DNA from: Bradyrhizobiaceae bacterium Ga0074131
GTDB taxonomy: Bacteria > Pseudomonadota > Alphaproteobacteria > Rhizobiales > Xanthobacteraceae
DNA length: 64,000 nucleotides
NCBI GenBank assembly: GCA_001464035.1
Contig: LNEC01000019.1
Span: forward strand, 620,001-684,000
Direction of reading: 5' to 3'
Within the stretch, counting starts at the first letter, position 1, and each line of letters starts with the position of its first letter. Below are positions 34,409 through 43,807 of this stretch, in pieces. Under the pieces are notes generated by a model. That model had not been told where the DNA came from. It did no database searches and saw nothing but the letters and a program-made list of their open reading frames with translations. A program made the translations under genes and the position numbers.

Positions 34409-35173
34409 ATGGCCTATGAAGTTCAGGCGCCATACGCGATCCGGCAATTCGAGGTCGAGACATGGTTCACCGTGAGAATCTTTGGATTCGACGTTGAATT
34501 CACCAACGTCTCTTCCGCGATGTTGGTGACGGTATTCGTCATCAGCGCGTATTTGTGGCTGGCGCTGAGAAGGTCGACCATTGTACCGAATCGTCTCCAG
34601 GCAGGGGTTGAAATCGTCTACGACTTCGTCGCGAAGACGGTGATCGATACTGCGGGTTCGCAGGCGAAGGCTCACATACCCTTCGTGTTCTCGATCTTCA
34701 TATTCATCCTTGTCGGCACGCTGATCGGGCTAACGCCGATGAAGGAGACGTTCACGACGCATCTCATCATAACGGCCGCGCTGGCTCTCGCCGTCTTCGT
34801 CTACATCATCATTGTCGGACTGCGCCTGAACGGCATGTCGTTCTTCCGGCAATTCCTGCCTGGAGGAACTCCGTTGTGGCTGGCGCCGCTGATCGTTCTC
34901 ATCGAACTGATCTCGTACCTCGCCAAACCGATTACGCTGGGGGTGCGGTTGTTTGCGAACATGTTCGCCGGGCACATGCTGATCAAGCTGTTCGCGGACT
35001 TCGCGGCAATGATGGTTGATCGCCTCGGAACAGTCGGGATCGTGACCGCCCTGGCGCCGGTTGCGATGATGGTGGTCTTCCTGATGTTCGAGATCCTGGT
35101 CGTCCTGATTCAATCCTACATCTTCATCCTGCTCACCAGCGTCTACCTGCGTTCATCGATCCACGCTCACTAA
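34409..35173 (+). CDS. atpB: F0F1 ATP synthase subunit a, orphan paralogue
   Basis: A 254-residue membrane protein with the full layout of bacterial subunit a. The essential Arg is R180 in LGVRLFANMFAGH, and the last helix carries the conserved Gln (LIQSYIFILLTSVYL). This subunit forms the two half-channels that feed protons to the c ring. AAGGTGA precedes ATG 34409. It is followed 23 bases later by a subunit c gene, but the genes for b, delta, alpha, gamma, beta and epsilon are not nearby, nor is atpI. Overall form is close to the housekeeping alphaproteobacterial protein, so it looks like a diverged duplicate. Confidence 0.85.
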   Translation: MAYEVQAPYAIRQFEVETWFTVRIFGFDVEFTNVSSAMLVTVFVISAYLWLALRRSTIVPNRLQAGVEIVYDFVAKTVIDTAGSQAKAHIPFVFSIFIFILVGTLIGLTPMKETFTTHLIITAALALAVFVYIIIVGLRLNGMSFFRQFLPGGTPLWLAPLIVLIELISYLAKPITLGVRLFANMFAGHMLIKLFADFAAMMVDRLGTVGIVTALAPVAMMVVFLMFEILVVLIQSYIFILLTSVYLRSSIHAH

Positions 35174-35196
35174 CCCTACAGGCAAAGGAAGTATTC

Positions 35197-35424
35197 ATGT
35201 CCGACTTAGCAGTAAAGTATCTGGCGATCGCCTTTGCGATGTTGCCGCTCGCGGCAGTCGCGCTTGCGCTTGGCCGGATATTCGGTGAATGGATCAGCTC
35301 GGTTGCGCGGAATCCGGGCGCCCGCGATGCGGTTCAGCAGACCGGCCTGCTGGGTTTCGCGCTCACCGAGGCCATCGCGCTTTTCGTTCTCATTCTCGTT
35401 CTGATCATGATGTTCGTCATCTGA
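35197..35424 (+). CDS. atpE: F0F1 ATP synthase subunit c, orphan paralogue with Ala-rich helix 1
   Basis: A 75-residue, two-helix proteolipid. The loop RNP (38-40) and the ion-binding E58 in ALTEAIALF are intact, so proton binding is plausible. In helix 1 the usual Gly motif (GxGxGxG) is replaced by AVALALG at residues 20-26, an AxAxAxG pattern. This position sets helix packing and ring size; alanines here occur in alkaliphilic Bacillus with larger rings. AAAGGAAG lies before the ATG. It is paired with the a subunit at 34409. Confidence 0.85.
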   Translation: MSDLAVKYLAIAFAMLPLAAVALALGRIFGEWISSVARNPGARDAVQQTGLLGFALTEAIALFVLILVLIMMFVI

Positions 35425-35531
35425 GGTGCAGGATGCACGGATTGAGGGATTTCGACCCCTTCCGCCATCACTGCCAGCGCCCGGGGGTCTAATGATCCGG
35501 GTGTTGGGACAGTATGTGCCGCGCCGGCGGA

Positions 35532-35554
35532 CCTTGGCCCGACCCGGGCCGAGG
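35532..35554 (+). terminator. hairpin downstream of atpE
   Basis: CCTTGGCCCG (35532-35541) and CGGGCCGAGG (35545-35554) form a 10-bp stem with one wobble pair and a 3-base loop, 108 bases after the atpE stop. There is no T-run, so it is a tentative end of the atpBE transcript. Confidence 0.4.
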
Positions 35555-35702
35555 CCGGCGGCCCGCACAAGCCAGGTTCCCTTTGATACCTTTAGCCGCA
35601 ACGTCCCTGTGCTTCCCCAGTTCCCCGGCCGCATGATAGTCTCCGCGCCGACCGGTCATCGGAAACTGTATGAAGATGACAAGCCGTTGAACTGGAGCCC
35701 GC

Positions 35703-36293
35703 TTGCTGTTTCCGACCGATCTCACGTCATTCCTCGAACTCATTCGCCAGCACGGCGATGCCGTCTACACCCTGGTGTTCGCGTGGACGGCTTCGCACGC
35801 CCTGTTGTTCACGCTGTTTGCCGGTTACGCGGCGCATTCGGGGGCGCTGAGCTTCGGCACGCTCGTCATGGTCGGCTGGTTCGGCAGCTTCACCGGCGAT
35901 GTCATACGTTTCTGGATCGGGCGGCGTTATGGCACCCGATGGCTCGGGTCCTACCCCCGGCTCGAACGCGCCGTGCAGACCGCGGCCCGGCTGGCTGACC
36001 GTCACTATATCTGGATGATCCTGCTGCATCGCTATCCGCACGGCATTCGCGGCGTCGCCGGAATCGCCTATGGGATATCGCAGCTGCCCTGGTCGACCTT
36101 CCTGGCGCTCAACTTCGTCGCGGCGGGCGTATGGTCGTGCGCGATCGTCTCGATCGGCTATGGCTTCGGCCAGGTCTCGGAGAAGGTCATGAGCGACGCC
36201 TCTTCGGGCCTCGGCTTCGTGATGCTGGCCGCGTTCCTCGGCGCCTCCTGGATCCTGAGCAAGAGGCTCGAGCGCGCGGTCGAGCAGACCTGA
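35703..36293 (+). CDS. DedA/SNARE-associated (VTT) family membrane protein
   Basis: A 196-residue membrane protein. WFGSFTGDVIRFWIGRRYGT and HRYPHGIRGVAGIAYGISQL are the two conserved VTT-domain segments, with the second near residue 115; relatives move or flip lipids such as undecaprenyl phosphate or phosphatidylethanolamine. TTG 35703 is the likely start because GGAG (35694-35697) lies 5 bases upstream; no ATG is suitably placed. It converges on radC with a 37-base gap. The pairing with atpBE may be chance. Confidence 0.82.
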   Translation: MLFPTDLTSFLELIRQHGDAVYTLVFAWTASHALLFTLFAGYAAHSGALSFGTLVMVGWFGSFTGDVIRFWIGRRYGTRWLGSYPRLERAVQTAARLADRHYIWMILLHRYPHGIRGVAGIAYGISQLPWSTFLALNFVAAGVWSCAIVSIGYGFGQVSEKVMSDASSGLGFVMLAAFLGASWILSKRLERAVEQT

Positions 36294-36330
36294 CGCGGGA
36301 GATGCAGCTTCCCGCCGCGGATCGGAACCA

Positions 36331-37044
36331 TCAAATCAACTTCATGCCCTTCAAACTGGCATGCCCGTTCTTGCCGACGATGATGTGATCGTGCACCGAT
36401 ATCCCGAGCGGATTCGCGATATCGACGATCGCCTTGGTCATCCGGATGTCGGCCTGCGACGGCGTCGGGTCGCCGGAAGGATGGTTGTGCACCAGGATGA
36501 GCGCGGTGGCGGACAGTTCCAGCGCGCGCTTGATCACTTCCCGCGGATAGACCGGGGTGTGGTCGACGGTGCCGGTCTGCTGCACCTCGTCCGATATCAG
36601 CTGGTTGCGCTTGTCGAGAAACAGGATGCGAAACTGCTCCTTGTCGGCGAATGCCATGCTGGTGCGGCAATAATCGATGACGTCGTTCCAGGACGACAGT
36701 GCGATGCTGCGCCTGATTTCGCCCCTGGCGATACGGTGTGCGGCGGCAGCCATCAGCTTGAGTTGGGTGACCGACGCATCCTTGATTCCATCCACCTCGC
36801 GCAGCCGTGCTTCCGGGGCATGAATGACCTCCGCAAAGGAACCGAATTTCTTCAACAGCGCCTTTGCCAGCGGCTTGGTATCGCGCCGGGGCAGCGCCGG
36901 GAACAGCGCCATTTCAAGCAATTCATAGTCGCTCAGCGCCTCCGGCCCGGCGCCGTAAAAACGTTCGCGCAGCCGCTCGCGGTGGCCGTGATAATGCGGC
37001 GTCTCCGCGGGCTGGTCCTGGGTCTTGCTGATCTTGCCGGGCAT
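36331..37044 (-). CDS. radC: RadC-family JAB/MPN-domain protein
   Basis: A 237-residue protein with an N-terminal helix-hairpin-helix-like part (EALSDYELLEMALF, GSFAEVIHAPEARLREVDGI) and a C-terminal JAMM metalloprotease-like domain with HNHPSGDPTPSQAD. The old DNA-repair assignment of RadC is not well supported; the real role is unknown. ATG 37044 is taken, though a TTG at 37080 extends the frame; neither has a good ribosome site. In relatives radC lies close to map; here a MBL hydrolase and a deletion scar separate them. Confidence 0.85.
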   Translation of the reverse strand: MPGKISKTQDQPAETPHYHGHRERLRERFYGAGPEALSDYELLEMALFPALPRRDTKPLAKALLKKFGSFAEVIHAPEARLREVDGIKDASVTQLKLMAAAAHRIARGEIRRSIALSSWNDVIDYCRTSMAFADKEQFRILFLDKRNQLISDEVQQTGTVDHTPVYPREVIKRALELSATALILVHNHPSGDPTPSQADIRMTKAIVDIANPLGISVHDHIIVGKNGHASLKGMKLI

Positions 37045-37117
37045 CGGCGAAGAGCATGCCGCGCCGGCCGGGTTTTGCAACTCCGAAAATCGGCGGTTCG
37101 TCCGGCACTTGGATAGA

Positions 37118-37145
37118 GGAAGGCGCCGCGAGGGCGGCGCCTTCC
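37118..37145 (-). terminator. perfect 12-bp hairpin after the MBL hydrolase gene
   Basis: GGAAGGCGCCGC (37118-37129), loop GAGG, and GCGGCGCCTTCC (37134-37145). It lies just beyond the stop of the minus-strand hydrolase at 37169 and upstream of radC, and most likely ends the hydrolase transcript. On the plus side TTGTT follows. Confidence 0.65.
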
Positions 37146-37168
37146 TTGTTCAGATCAGTCCGGCAGGG

Positions 37169-38128
37169 TTACGCCTTCACGGCGGCGAACGCATAGCCGT
37201 TGCCGTCCTTCGACAGCGTGCCGACGTTGGGGAAGCCGAAGTGATAGCCGGCGATCATGCCTTTCTCGGCAATCACGCGATCGAAGAAGGCGCGGCGGGT
37301 GGCCTCCGCCTTCGGGCCGTCGGAATCGAACATCGAGTACCAGCCGGGATTCTTGACGAACAGCTGATGGATGCCAGTGACGTCGCCCTGGATGAACAAT
37401 TGCTGTCCGCCCGAAGCCACCAGGAACGACGTGTGTCCAACGGTATGGCCGGGCGTCGCAATGGCGCGCACGCCGGGGGCAACCTCGGCGCCGTCGACAA
37501 ACTGCTTGATGTTCTTCCAGGTCGGGAAGGTCGACTGGATGCGCCGCGCATTGGGGCGGGCCGCTTCGGGAAGCTTGTCCACCAGCGCCGGATCGGTCCA
37601 GAACTTGTATTCGACCTCCGGCATCAGGATTTCCGCATTCGGAAATACCTGCGCGTTGGTTTCCTTCACCCACAGGCCGGAGATATGGTCGGGATGGAAA
37701 TGCGAGATGACCACCGTGGATACGGTCGCGGGATCGAGCCCGGCCGCCTTCATGTTGTCGGCGAGCTTGCCCACGGTGGGCGGACCGTTGCCGCCGAATC
37801 CGGTGTCGAACAGCACGACCTTGCCGCCGGTTCTGATCGCGGTGACCGTGAACGGGTTGTCGAACTTGTCCGGGCCGATTCCGCTCGCGGTGAGAGCCTT
37901 CTTGATGTCGTCCATCGAAGCGTTCTTGATGAAGCCTTCCGCGAGGACGCGCTCGATACTGCCATCATGCAGGCTGAAGACCTCGATGTCGCCGACCTTG
38001 TATTTGAGGCTGTCGGCGGCGCGCTGTGCCTGCGCCGCGCCGATAAACGATACCGGTCCCTTGAGTCCGAACACGAGTGCTGCTCCGGCGCTTCCGAGAA
38101 CCAGATCGCGGCGTGAAATCTCGAACAT
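37169..38128 (-). CDS. secreted MBL-fold metallo-hydrolase with Tat signal
   Basis: A 319-residue protein. SRRDLVLGSAGAALVFGL at residues 5-22 is a twin-arginine signal ending near AAQA. The metallo-beta-lactamase core is complete: HFHPDH (about residue 144), GHTVGH (about 221) and GDVTG (about 242). Such periplasmic MBL proteins act as lactonases, sulfatases or general hydrolases; I cannot choose. ATG 38128 is preferred since GGGAG stands 8 bases upstream, while TTG 38134 is too close to it. Confidence 0.85.
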   Translation of the reverse strand: MFEISRRDLVLGSAGAALVFGLKGPVSFIGAAQAQRAADSLKYKVGDIEVFSLHDGSIERVLAEGFIKNASMDDIKKALTASGIGPDKFDNPFTVTAIRTGGKVVLFDTGFGGNGPPTVGKLADNMKAAGLDPATVSTVVISHFHPDHISGLWVKETNAQVFPNAEILMPEVEYKFWTDPALVDKLPEAARPNARRIQSTFPTWKNIKQFVDGAEVAPGVRAIATPGHTVGHTSFLVASGGQQLFIQGDVTGIHQLFVKNPGWYSMFDSDGPKAEATRRAFFDRVIAEKGMIAGYHFGFPNVGTLSKDGNGYAFAAVKA

Positions 38129-38315
38129 GCCCAATCTCCCTTGTTTTTGCCCATCGGAGCCCCTCTCACGGGGGACGATGTCTCAGTGACTTACACCGCT
38201 TCGTCTGGGCTATTCCCCGTTGCGAATCATTCTCAATGGGAGACGCCTCGCCGGGGCGCAGCGAAGGGACCGGTCCGGCCGGCCCGGCTGCTTCCGGATC
38301 GCCTCCGGCGCGACT

Positions 38316-38576
38316 TCATCGCGGCCCCGACGCCATCTTCAGCTGGATGGATTCCGACCATACGACATTGCCCGGCTCGCGCCCGCCGAGAATCGAAAGC
38401 AACAGCGCCGTCTTGTCGCTGATGTTCTCGAACGACCGCATCACGCCGGGCGGGCAGCAAATGCCGTCGAGGTAGTTCAGCTCGACACTGTCCTCACCGT
38501 CAGTCCCCCATGTCACGCGCCATTTTCCAGTCAGGCAGATGAAGGTTTCCTCGGTATCGTGCGAATGCAGCGTTCT
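38316..38576 (-). pseudogene. cupin protein remnant lacking its 5' end
   Basis: On the minus strand the frame ending at 38316 reads LHSHDTEETFICLTGKW, the first cupin motif (HxH...E), then GICCPPGVMRSFENISDK and LLLSILGGREPGNVVWSES before its stop. It resembles small AraC-like or sugar-binding cupins. Upstream of the RTLHSH stretch homology ends abruptly at about 38576 and a stop follows at 38585. About 30-40 N-terminal residues, the start codon and the promoter are missing, so it should be inactive. Confidence 0.65.
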
Positions 38577-39312
38577 GATCGGCTATACCAACTACGAAAA
38601 GAAACGTGAGGAACGGCTGATCGCCGAGTTGCTGCAGCGCCGTCCCGAAGCGATCGTGGTCGTTGCCGACGGTCATTCGGCGCGATCTCGGGAAATCCTG
38701 CTTGGGGCCGGAATTCCGATCGTGCATCTCTGGGGTTGGCCAAACCGTCCGATCGGACACGTCGTCGGGTTCTCGAATGAGAATGTCGCCGGCGAAATCG
38801 CGCGCTTTCTGACCGAGCGCGGCTATCGCCGGCCCGCTTATCTCGGCGAAACAGATGACGAGGGAACGCGTGGTGCCCGCCTCAGGCGGGGGTTTACCGA
38901 AACGATCAAGCAACTGAAACTTGGACCCATCAGGGTCTTTGATTACAAGCCGCCCCCCTTCAGCATGCTGCAGGGGCGCGCGGCCCTTCCGCTCATGCTG
39001 AAGCGCTGGCCGGACATCGACGCCATCGTGTGTGTTTCCGATCCATGCGCCTTCGGCGTCCTCACCGAGGCGCAGGCCATGGGTCTCGGCGTCCCTGCGC
39101 AACTGGCTGTCGTCGGCTTTGGTGACTTCGAGGTGTCGCGATGCTGCACACCGGCCTTGACGACGGTGGCGGTCGATAGTGCGCGTATCGGACGCGAAGC
39201 CGGACAGCTCCTGATAGAGGTGTTGGCTGAGGTTTCGACGGGAACGACCAGGCAGGATCATCGTCGCGTGAAGGTCGATGCAATCTTAACGCCTCGAGGC
39301 ACGACGCGTTAG
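38572..39312 (+). pseudogene. LacI-family regulator remnant lacking the DNA-binding domain
   Basis: The frame from 38572 reads VLIGYTNYEKKREERLIAEL and continues through the periplasmic-binding-protein-like domain of LacI/GntR-type regulators (RGYRRPAYLGE, DAIVCVSDPCAFGVLTEAQ, LAVVGFGDFEVSRCC, LTTVAVDSARIGREAG) to a normal end. About 80-90 residues, including the helix-turn-helix, are missing. The frame can be read from an ATG at 38539, but that stretch is antisense cupin sequence. The protein could fold but cannot bind DNA. Confidence 0.7.
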
Positions 39313-39346
39313 AGAAGATCTCGAAAGCTTTGGGCCCGGCCCCAAA

Positions 39347-40171
39347 TCAGGCCGCGACCGGCGGCTTCTCGGCGTGGCGCTGCGACAGCGTGAAGATCTC
39401 GACTCCGGTCGCGGTGACGCCGACCGAATGCTCGAACTGCGCCGACAGCGAACGATCGCGCGTGACCGCGGTCCAGCCGTCGGACAGGATTTTCACGTGC
39501 GGCTTGCCGAGATTGATCATCGGCTCGATGGTGAAGAACATGCCGGCCTTCAGCGTCACGCCTTCGCCGGGCCGTCCCACATGGATGATGTTGGGCTCGT
39601 CGTGAAACATCCGGCCGAGACCATGGCCGCAGAAGTCTCGCACCACGCTCATGCCCTGCGGCTCGACGAAACTCTGGATGGCGTGGCCGATGTCGCCGGT
39701 GGTGGCGCCCGGCTTCACCGCCGCGATGCCGCGCATCATCGCTTCATAGGTCACCTCGATCAGCCGCTCGGCCTTGCGGGCGATCGGGCCGATCGCATAC
39801 ATCCGGCTGGAATCCCCGTACCAGCCGTCGACGATGAAGGTGACGTCGACATTGACGATGTCGGCTTCCTTCAGCACCCGGTCGCCGGGCATGCCGTGGC
39901 AAACCACATGGTTGATCGAGGTGCAGGTCGAATAGCGGTAGCCGCGATACATCAGCGTGGCGGGATAGGCGCCGTGGCTGAAGGCGAAGGCGCGGACGAA
40001 CCCGTCGATGACGGACGTCGGCACGCCTGGTTTGACGACATCGGTGAGCTCATCGAGGCATTTCGCCACCAATGCGCCGGCCTTGCGCATGCCGGCGAAT
40101 CCGCTCTGCCCATGCAGCTTGATCTGTCCGGTCTTGCGCAAGGATGTATCTGTGGCTTCGATATAGCTCAT
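39347..40171 (-). CDS. map: type I methionine aminopeptidase
   Basis: A 274-residue cytoplasmic metallopeptidase that removes N-terminal Met. The five metal ligands are visible: D in NVDVTFIVDG and D in GWYGDSSRMY, H in CGHGLG, E in FFTIEPMI and E in SAQFEHSVGV. Length and layout are those of the bacterial type I enzyme, likely essential unless a second copy exists. It lies 34 bases from the end of the LacI remnant, which is convergent with it. Confidence 0.93.
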   Translation of the reverse strand: MSYIEATDTSLRKTGQIKLHGQSGFAGMRKAGALVAKCLDELTDVVKPGVPTSVIDGFVRAFAFSHGAYPATLMYRGYRYSTCTSINHVVCHGMPGDRVLKEADIVNVDVTFIVDGWYGDSSRMYAIGPIARKAERLIEVTYEAMMRGIAAVKPGATTGDIGHAIQSFVEPQGMSVVRDFCGHGLGRMFHDEPNIIHVGRPGEGVTLKAGMFFTIEPMINLGKPHVKILSDGWTAVTRDRSLSAQFEHSVGVTATGVEIFTLSQRHAEKPPVAA

Positions 40172-40330
40172 GGGCGGATCGTGTCTGGGCGGGAGGCGGT
40201 TTGAACGCCTAATTTAGTGATCGGAGCGGTCAGTGCAAGCCAGGGTTGGTACGATACCCGGGGGAGGCTCGGGCGCGGGGGTCGGGCGGAAGCCGCGTCA
40301 TACACGACAAATGCTGGTCCTGCGGCGAAA

Positions 40331-41644
40331 TCATCCATTCGGCACCTCTACCGTGGTTTCGACCGGCAGGGCTCCGCCGCGGATGCGGATTTCGCGCACC
40401 GGATAGGGCACGCGAATGCCCTCGCGCTTGAAGGCTTCCCACAGCGCCAGCATCACCTCGCTTCTGACATTGTCCATGCCGTCGGGCTCGGCGATCCAGA
40501 AGGTCAGGGAAAATTTCATCCCGGCTTCGGTGAATTCGATCAGGATGCAGTTCGGCGGCTTGGTCTTGATGGCGCGCGAGGCGGCCGCGGCGATATCGAT
40601 CGCCAGCTTACAGACCAGCCGCGGGTCGGCGTCGTAATTGGTGCCGAAACCGATCTTCACCAGGGTATTCTTGTCGGTGTAGGTCCAGTTGGTGACCATT
40701 TTCGTCACCAGATCCTCATTCGGGATCAGGAATTCGCGGCCGTCGCCGGCGGCCACCGAAATGTAGCGCGTCTTCATGGCGCTGATGCGGCCCGAGCTGT
40801 CGCCGATGGTGACCAGATCGCCCGGCTTCACCGACTTGTCCGCCAGCAGGATGATGCCGCTGACGAAGTTGGCGACGATCTTCTGCAGGCCGATACCGAT
40901 GCCGACGCCGACCGCGCCGGTGAACACCGCCAGCGCCGAAAGGTCGATGCCCACCGTGCTGATGGCGACCGTTATGGCGAACACCATCAATCCGATCCGG
41001 ATCATCTTGACCAGCAACACCTGGACCGACGGCGTCAGGTCGCTGGAGCGGGTGATGCGGCCTTCGATGAAATTGCTGGCGAGGTTGGTCAGCCACAATG
41101 CGAGCAGCAGAAGCGCGCCGAACTTGATCAGCAGCAGCGGCGTCAGCCGCAGGCCGCCGAATACGATCGAAACCGAATCGAGCGCCTCGACGACCGGATC
41201 GAGCTGGCCGATGATGCTGAGCGCCGCCAACGTCCATGCCGACAGCGACACCAGGCGGACGATGAAGGCGTTGCGGATCAGCGCCGTCACGAGCCGAATC
41301 AGCAGCCAGGCGAGCGCAAGCTTGGCGGCGACCGCGAGCAGATAGCTGCGGCTCGGCCAGGTCGACGTCATCATGGTTACGCGCGCCAGCATCATCAGCA
41401 GCGCAAACACCGCCGTTGGCGCGCTGCCTGCCAGTACGCGTATGAACAGGCGGAACGGAGCCGGCCAGCCCATGGCCACCGAGGTGACATCGACCTTGGC
41501 GCGGACCGCGGCGCCGGCGGCGAATGCAAGCCCTGCCGCGGCCAGGATCAGCCCCAGTTGCAGATAGAACCAGGGCGAGGTCACCTCCGCGCCGATCGAA
41601 CGCGCCGCGGCGAGCAGGAATTCGGTGATGCCGTTCAAGTCCAT
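40331..41644 (-). CDS. MscS-family mechanosensitive ion channel
   Basis: A 437-residue inner-membrane protein. Several N-terminal helices (from residue 25 to about 200) precede the MscS core. The pore helix is AVFTGAVGVGIGIGLQKIVA with the Gly/Ala pattern, followed by the beta domain PGDLVTIGDSSGRISAMKTR and IPNEDLVTKMVTNW. It would open under hypo-osmotic shock. ATG 41644 is chosen; TTG 41650 two codons upstream is possible. It is divergent from the NhaP2-type antiporter, so both may serve ion and osmotic balance. Confidence 0.88.
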   Translation of the reverse strand: MDLNGITEFLLAAARSIGAEVTSPWFYLQLGLILAAAGLAFAAGAAVRAKVDVTSVAMGWPAPFRLFIRVLAGSAPTAVFALLMMLARVTMMTSTWPSRSYLLAVAAKLALAWLLIRLVTALIRNAFIVRLVSLSAWTLAALSIIGQLDPVVEALDSVSIVFGGLRLTPLLLIKFGALLLLALWLTNLASNFIEGRITRSSDLTPSVQVLLVKMIRIGLMVFAITVAISTVGIDLSALAVFTGAVGVGIGIGLQKIVANFVSGIILLADKSVKPGDLVTIGDSSGRISAMKTRYISVAAGDGREFLIPNEDLVTKMVTNWTYTDKNTLVKIGFGTNYDADPRLVCKLAIDIAAAASRAIKTKPPNCILIEFTEAGMKFSLTFWIAEPDGMDNVRSEVMLALWEAFKREGIRVPYPVREIRIRGGALPVETTVEVPNG

Positions 41645-41868
41645 CGTCAAGATCTCATCGCAGGCGGGTCATCAGGCAAGTTTGATTCGAATAACCGGCA
41701 GATTCACACAATGGCGACGCTCGCGCCATCGATACGACGTCTCGGTTGACGTGGGTTAAGGCCGGTAAATCGGGCGCTTCGCTGCTGGCATGAGAAATGG
41801 GTTGGCGTCGAACTGTGGCGACGATAAGGATGCAAGTGCAGTTATTCTGCAATGGTTTCCGGAGGTTC

Positions 41869-43662
41869 ATGGCTTCTCTCGACTCGGTCAGCATAGCCAT
41901 TCTGCTCGGCGCTGTTCTGGTGATGGCCGGCATTCTGTCGAGCCTGCTCGCGCTGCGATTCGGTGCCCCGCTGCTCCTGGTGTTCCTGTTCATCGGCATG
42001 CTGGCCGGCGATTCCGGCCCCGGGCAACTGGGATTCGACGACGTCCGCACCACCTATCTGGTCGGGTCGGTGGCGCTGGCCCTGATCCTGTTCGACGGCG
42101 GCCTGAGAACCCGCTTTCAGAGCATTCGCACGGTGCTGGCGCCGTCGATGATGCTGGCGACGGTCGGGGTGCTGGTGACCGCGCTGATCACAGCGCCGGT
42201 CGCCAAATACGCGCTCGACCTGAACTGGTCCGAGGCGCTGCTGGTCGGCGCCGTGGTGGCGTCGACCGATGCCGCCGCGGTGTTTCTGCTGGTCCACGCG
42301 CAGGGCTTGCGCCTGCGTCCCCGCGTCGGCGCGACGCTCGAGGTCGAATCCGGCACCAACGATCCGTTCGCGGTGTTTCTGACGCTGGTGCTGGTCGAAC
42401 TGATAACGATCGGCGAAAGCTCGCCCTGGCAGATCGCGCTGCAATTTGCCCGCGAGGCCGTGCTCGGCGCCATCATCGGCGTGGTCGGTGGCCGCCTCGT
42501 GGTGCTGGGGCTGAACCGGGTGGCGCTGCCGCAGGGGCTGCACGCGCCCTTTGTCGCCACGGCCGCGCTGGTGATTTTCGGCACCGCGCAGATATCGCAT
42601 GCCTCGGGATTTCTCGCGGTCTATCTCGCCGGCATCATCATCGGCAACCGGCCGACCCGCGCGCACAACTCGGTCGTCACGTTTCTCGACGCCGCGACCT
42701 GGCTGGCGCAGATCGTGATGTTCGTCCTGCTCGGCCTGCTGGTGTCGCCGCAGCGGCTGGTGAGCAGCATCGGTCCGGCCGTGGTCGTGGCGGTGGTGCT
42801 GATGCTGGTGGCGCGGCCCGTCGCGGTGTTTATCTGTCTGGCGCCGTACCGCTTCAACTGGCGGGAAAAGATATTCATCGCCTGGACCGGCCTGCGCGGC
42901 GCGGTCGCGATCTTTCTGGCTTCGATTCCGATGCTGGTCGGCCTGTCGAAGGCCTACCTCTATTTCGACGTGGCTTTCGTCGTCGTCCTGATCTCGCTGC
43001 TGCTGCAGGGCTGGACGCTGGGCGTCGCCGCCCGGCGGCTGCATGTCGCGCTGCCGCGCGCCGACCGCGGCCCGCGCCGCGTCGAGCTCGATCTGCCCGG
43101 CCAGCTCGAGCAGCAACTGGTCGGCTATTCCGTCCGCCCGAAAAGCCTGTATTTCCGGCGCGGCCTCATTCCATCGTGGTCGAAGCCGACGCTGGTGATC
43201 CGCGACCAGCGGATCCTGTCGCCCGCCGAGGCCGATCCGGTCGCCCCCGGCGATTACATCTATCTGCTGGCGCCGCCGGAAAAGGCCGAGGCGCTGGACC
43301 GGTTCTTCGTCGACATGCCCCAGAGTTCGGCGCCCGATCCGCATCTGCTCGGCGACTTCATGGTGTCGGGGGAACACACGCTCGGCGAGGTTGCCGGAAC
43401 CTACGGCGTGGCGGTGGATGAAGAGCAGGCGAAGCTGACGCTGGCCGATTATTTCGACATTCATCTCGACCACGCGCCGAAGGAGGGCGCGGAACTGGTG
43501 CTCGACTCCATCGTTCTGGTGGCGCGCAGCATCGGCGGCGGGCGGGTCAATGTCGTCGGCCTGCGCCTGCCGGAGGATGTGGAAGACACCGCGCCGTTGA
43601 CGCGGCTGGCGCGGTTCAGGCGCCAGCTGTCGGAGGTGTGGTCGCGGGTGGCCGGGGTTTGA
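41869..43662 (+). CDS. nhaP2: K+(Na+)/H+ antiporter, NhaP2/CvrA type
   Basis: A 597-residue CPA1 antiporter. About twelve helices fill residues 5-390; VVASTDAAAVFLLVHAQGLR holds the acidic transport pair region and ESGTNDPFAVFL a second signature. A cytoplasmic tail from about 400 has a TrkA_C-like part (PTLVIRDQRILSPAEADPVA) and a C-terminal NhaP2/CorC-like domain. The length fits E. coli NhaP2. GGAGG lies 3 bases before ATG 41869; a longer frame from 41797 lacks a ribosome site. Confidence 0.88.
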   Translation: MASLDSVSIAILLGAVLVMAGILSSLLALRFGAPLLLVFLFIGMLAGDSGPGQLGFDDVRTTYLVGSVALALILFDGGLRTRFQSIRTVLAPSMMLATVGVLVTALITAPVAKYALDLNWSEALLVGAVVASTDAAAVFLLVHAQGLRLRPRVGATLEVESGTNDPFAVFLTLVLVELITIGESSPWQIALQFAREAVLGAIIGVVGGRLVVLGLNRVALPQGLHAPFVATAALVIFGTAQISHASGFLAVYLAGIIIGNRPTRAHNSVVTFLDAATWLAQIVMFVLLGLLVSPQRLVSSIGPAVVVAVVLMLVARPVAVFICLAPYRFNWREKIFIAWTGLRGAVAIFLASIPMLVGLSKAYLYFDVAFVVVLISLLLQGWTLGVAARRLHVALPRADRGPRRVELDLPGQLEQQLVGYSVRPKSLYFRRGLIPSWSKPTLVIRDQRILSPAEADPVAPGDYIYLLAPPEKAEALDRFFVDMPQSSAPDPHLLGDFMVSGEHTLGEVAGTYGVAVDEEQAKLTLADYFDIHLDHAPKEGAELVLDSIVLVARSIGGGRVNVVGLRLPEDVEDTAPLTRLARFRRQLSEVWSRVAGV

Positions 43663-43807
43663 TCTTTTTCCCTTGTCCTGCAGATCCAGCACCCGCGGCG
43701 GGACGATCTCGCCCTCTTTGCCGAGGATGGCCACGCAACAACGGATCGGGGCTCGCTGCAGCGTGCATCCAAGCCGGCAAATTTCGCAAGACCGAGGCTT
43801 CCGTCCC

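Noticed and set aside
34409..35424. N-ATPase operon (Na+-type F-ATPase) as source of the a/c pair
   Set aside because: No atpQ, atpR or F1 genes are near and the c subunit is of short housekeeping length, so an isolated paralogue pair fits better.
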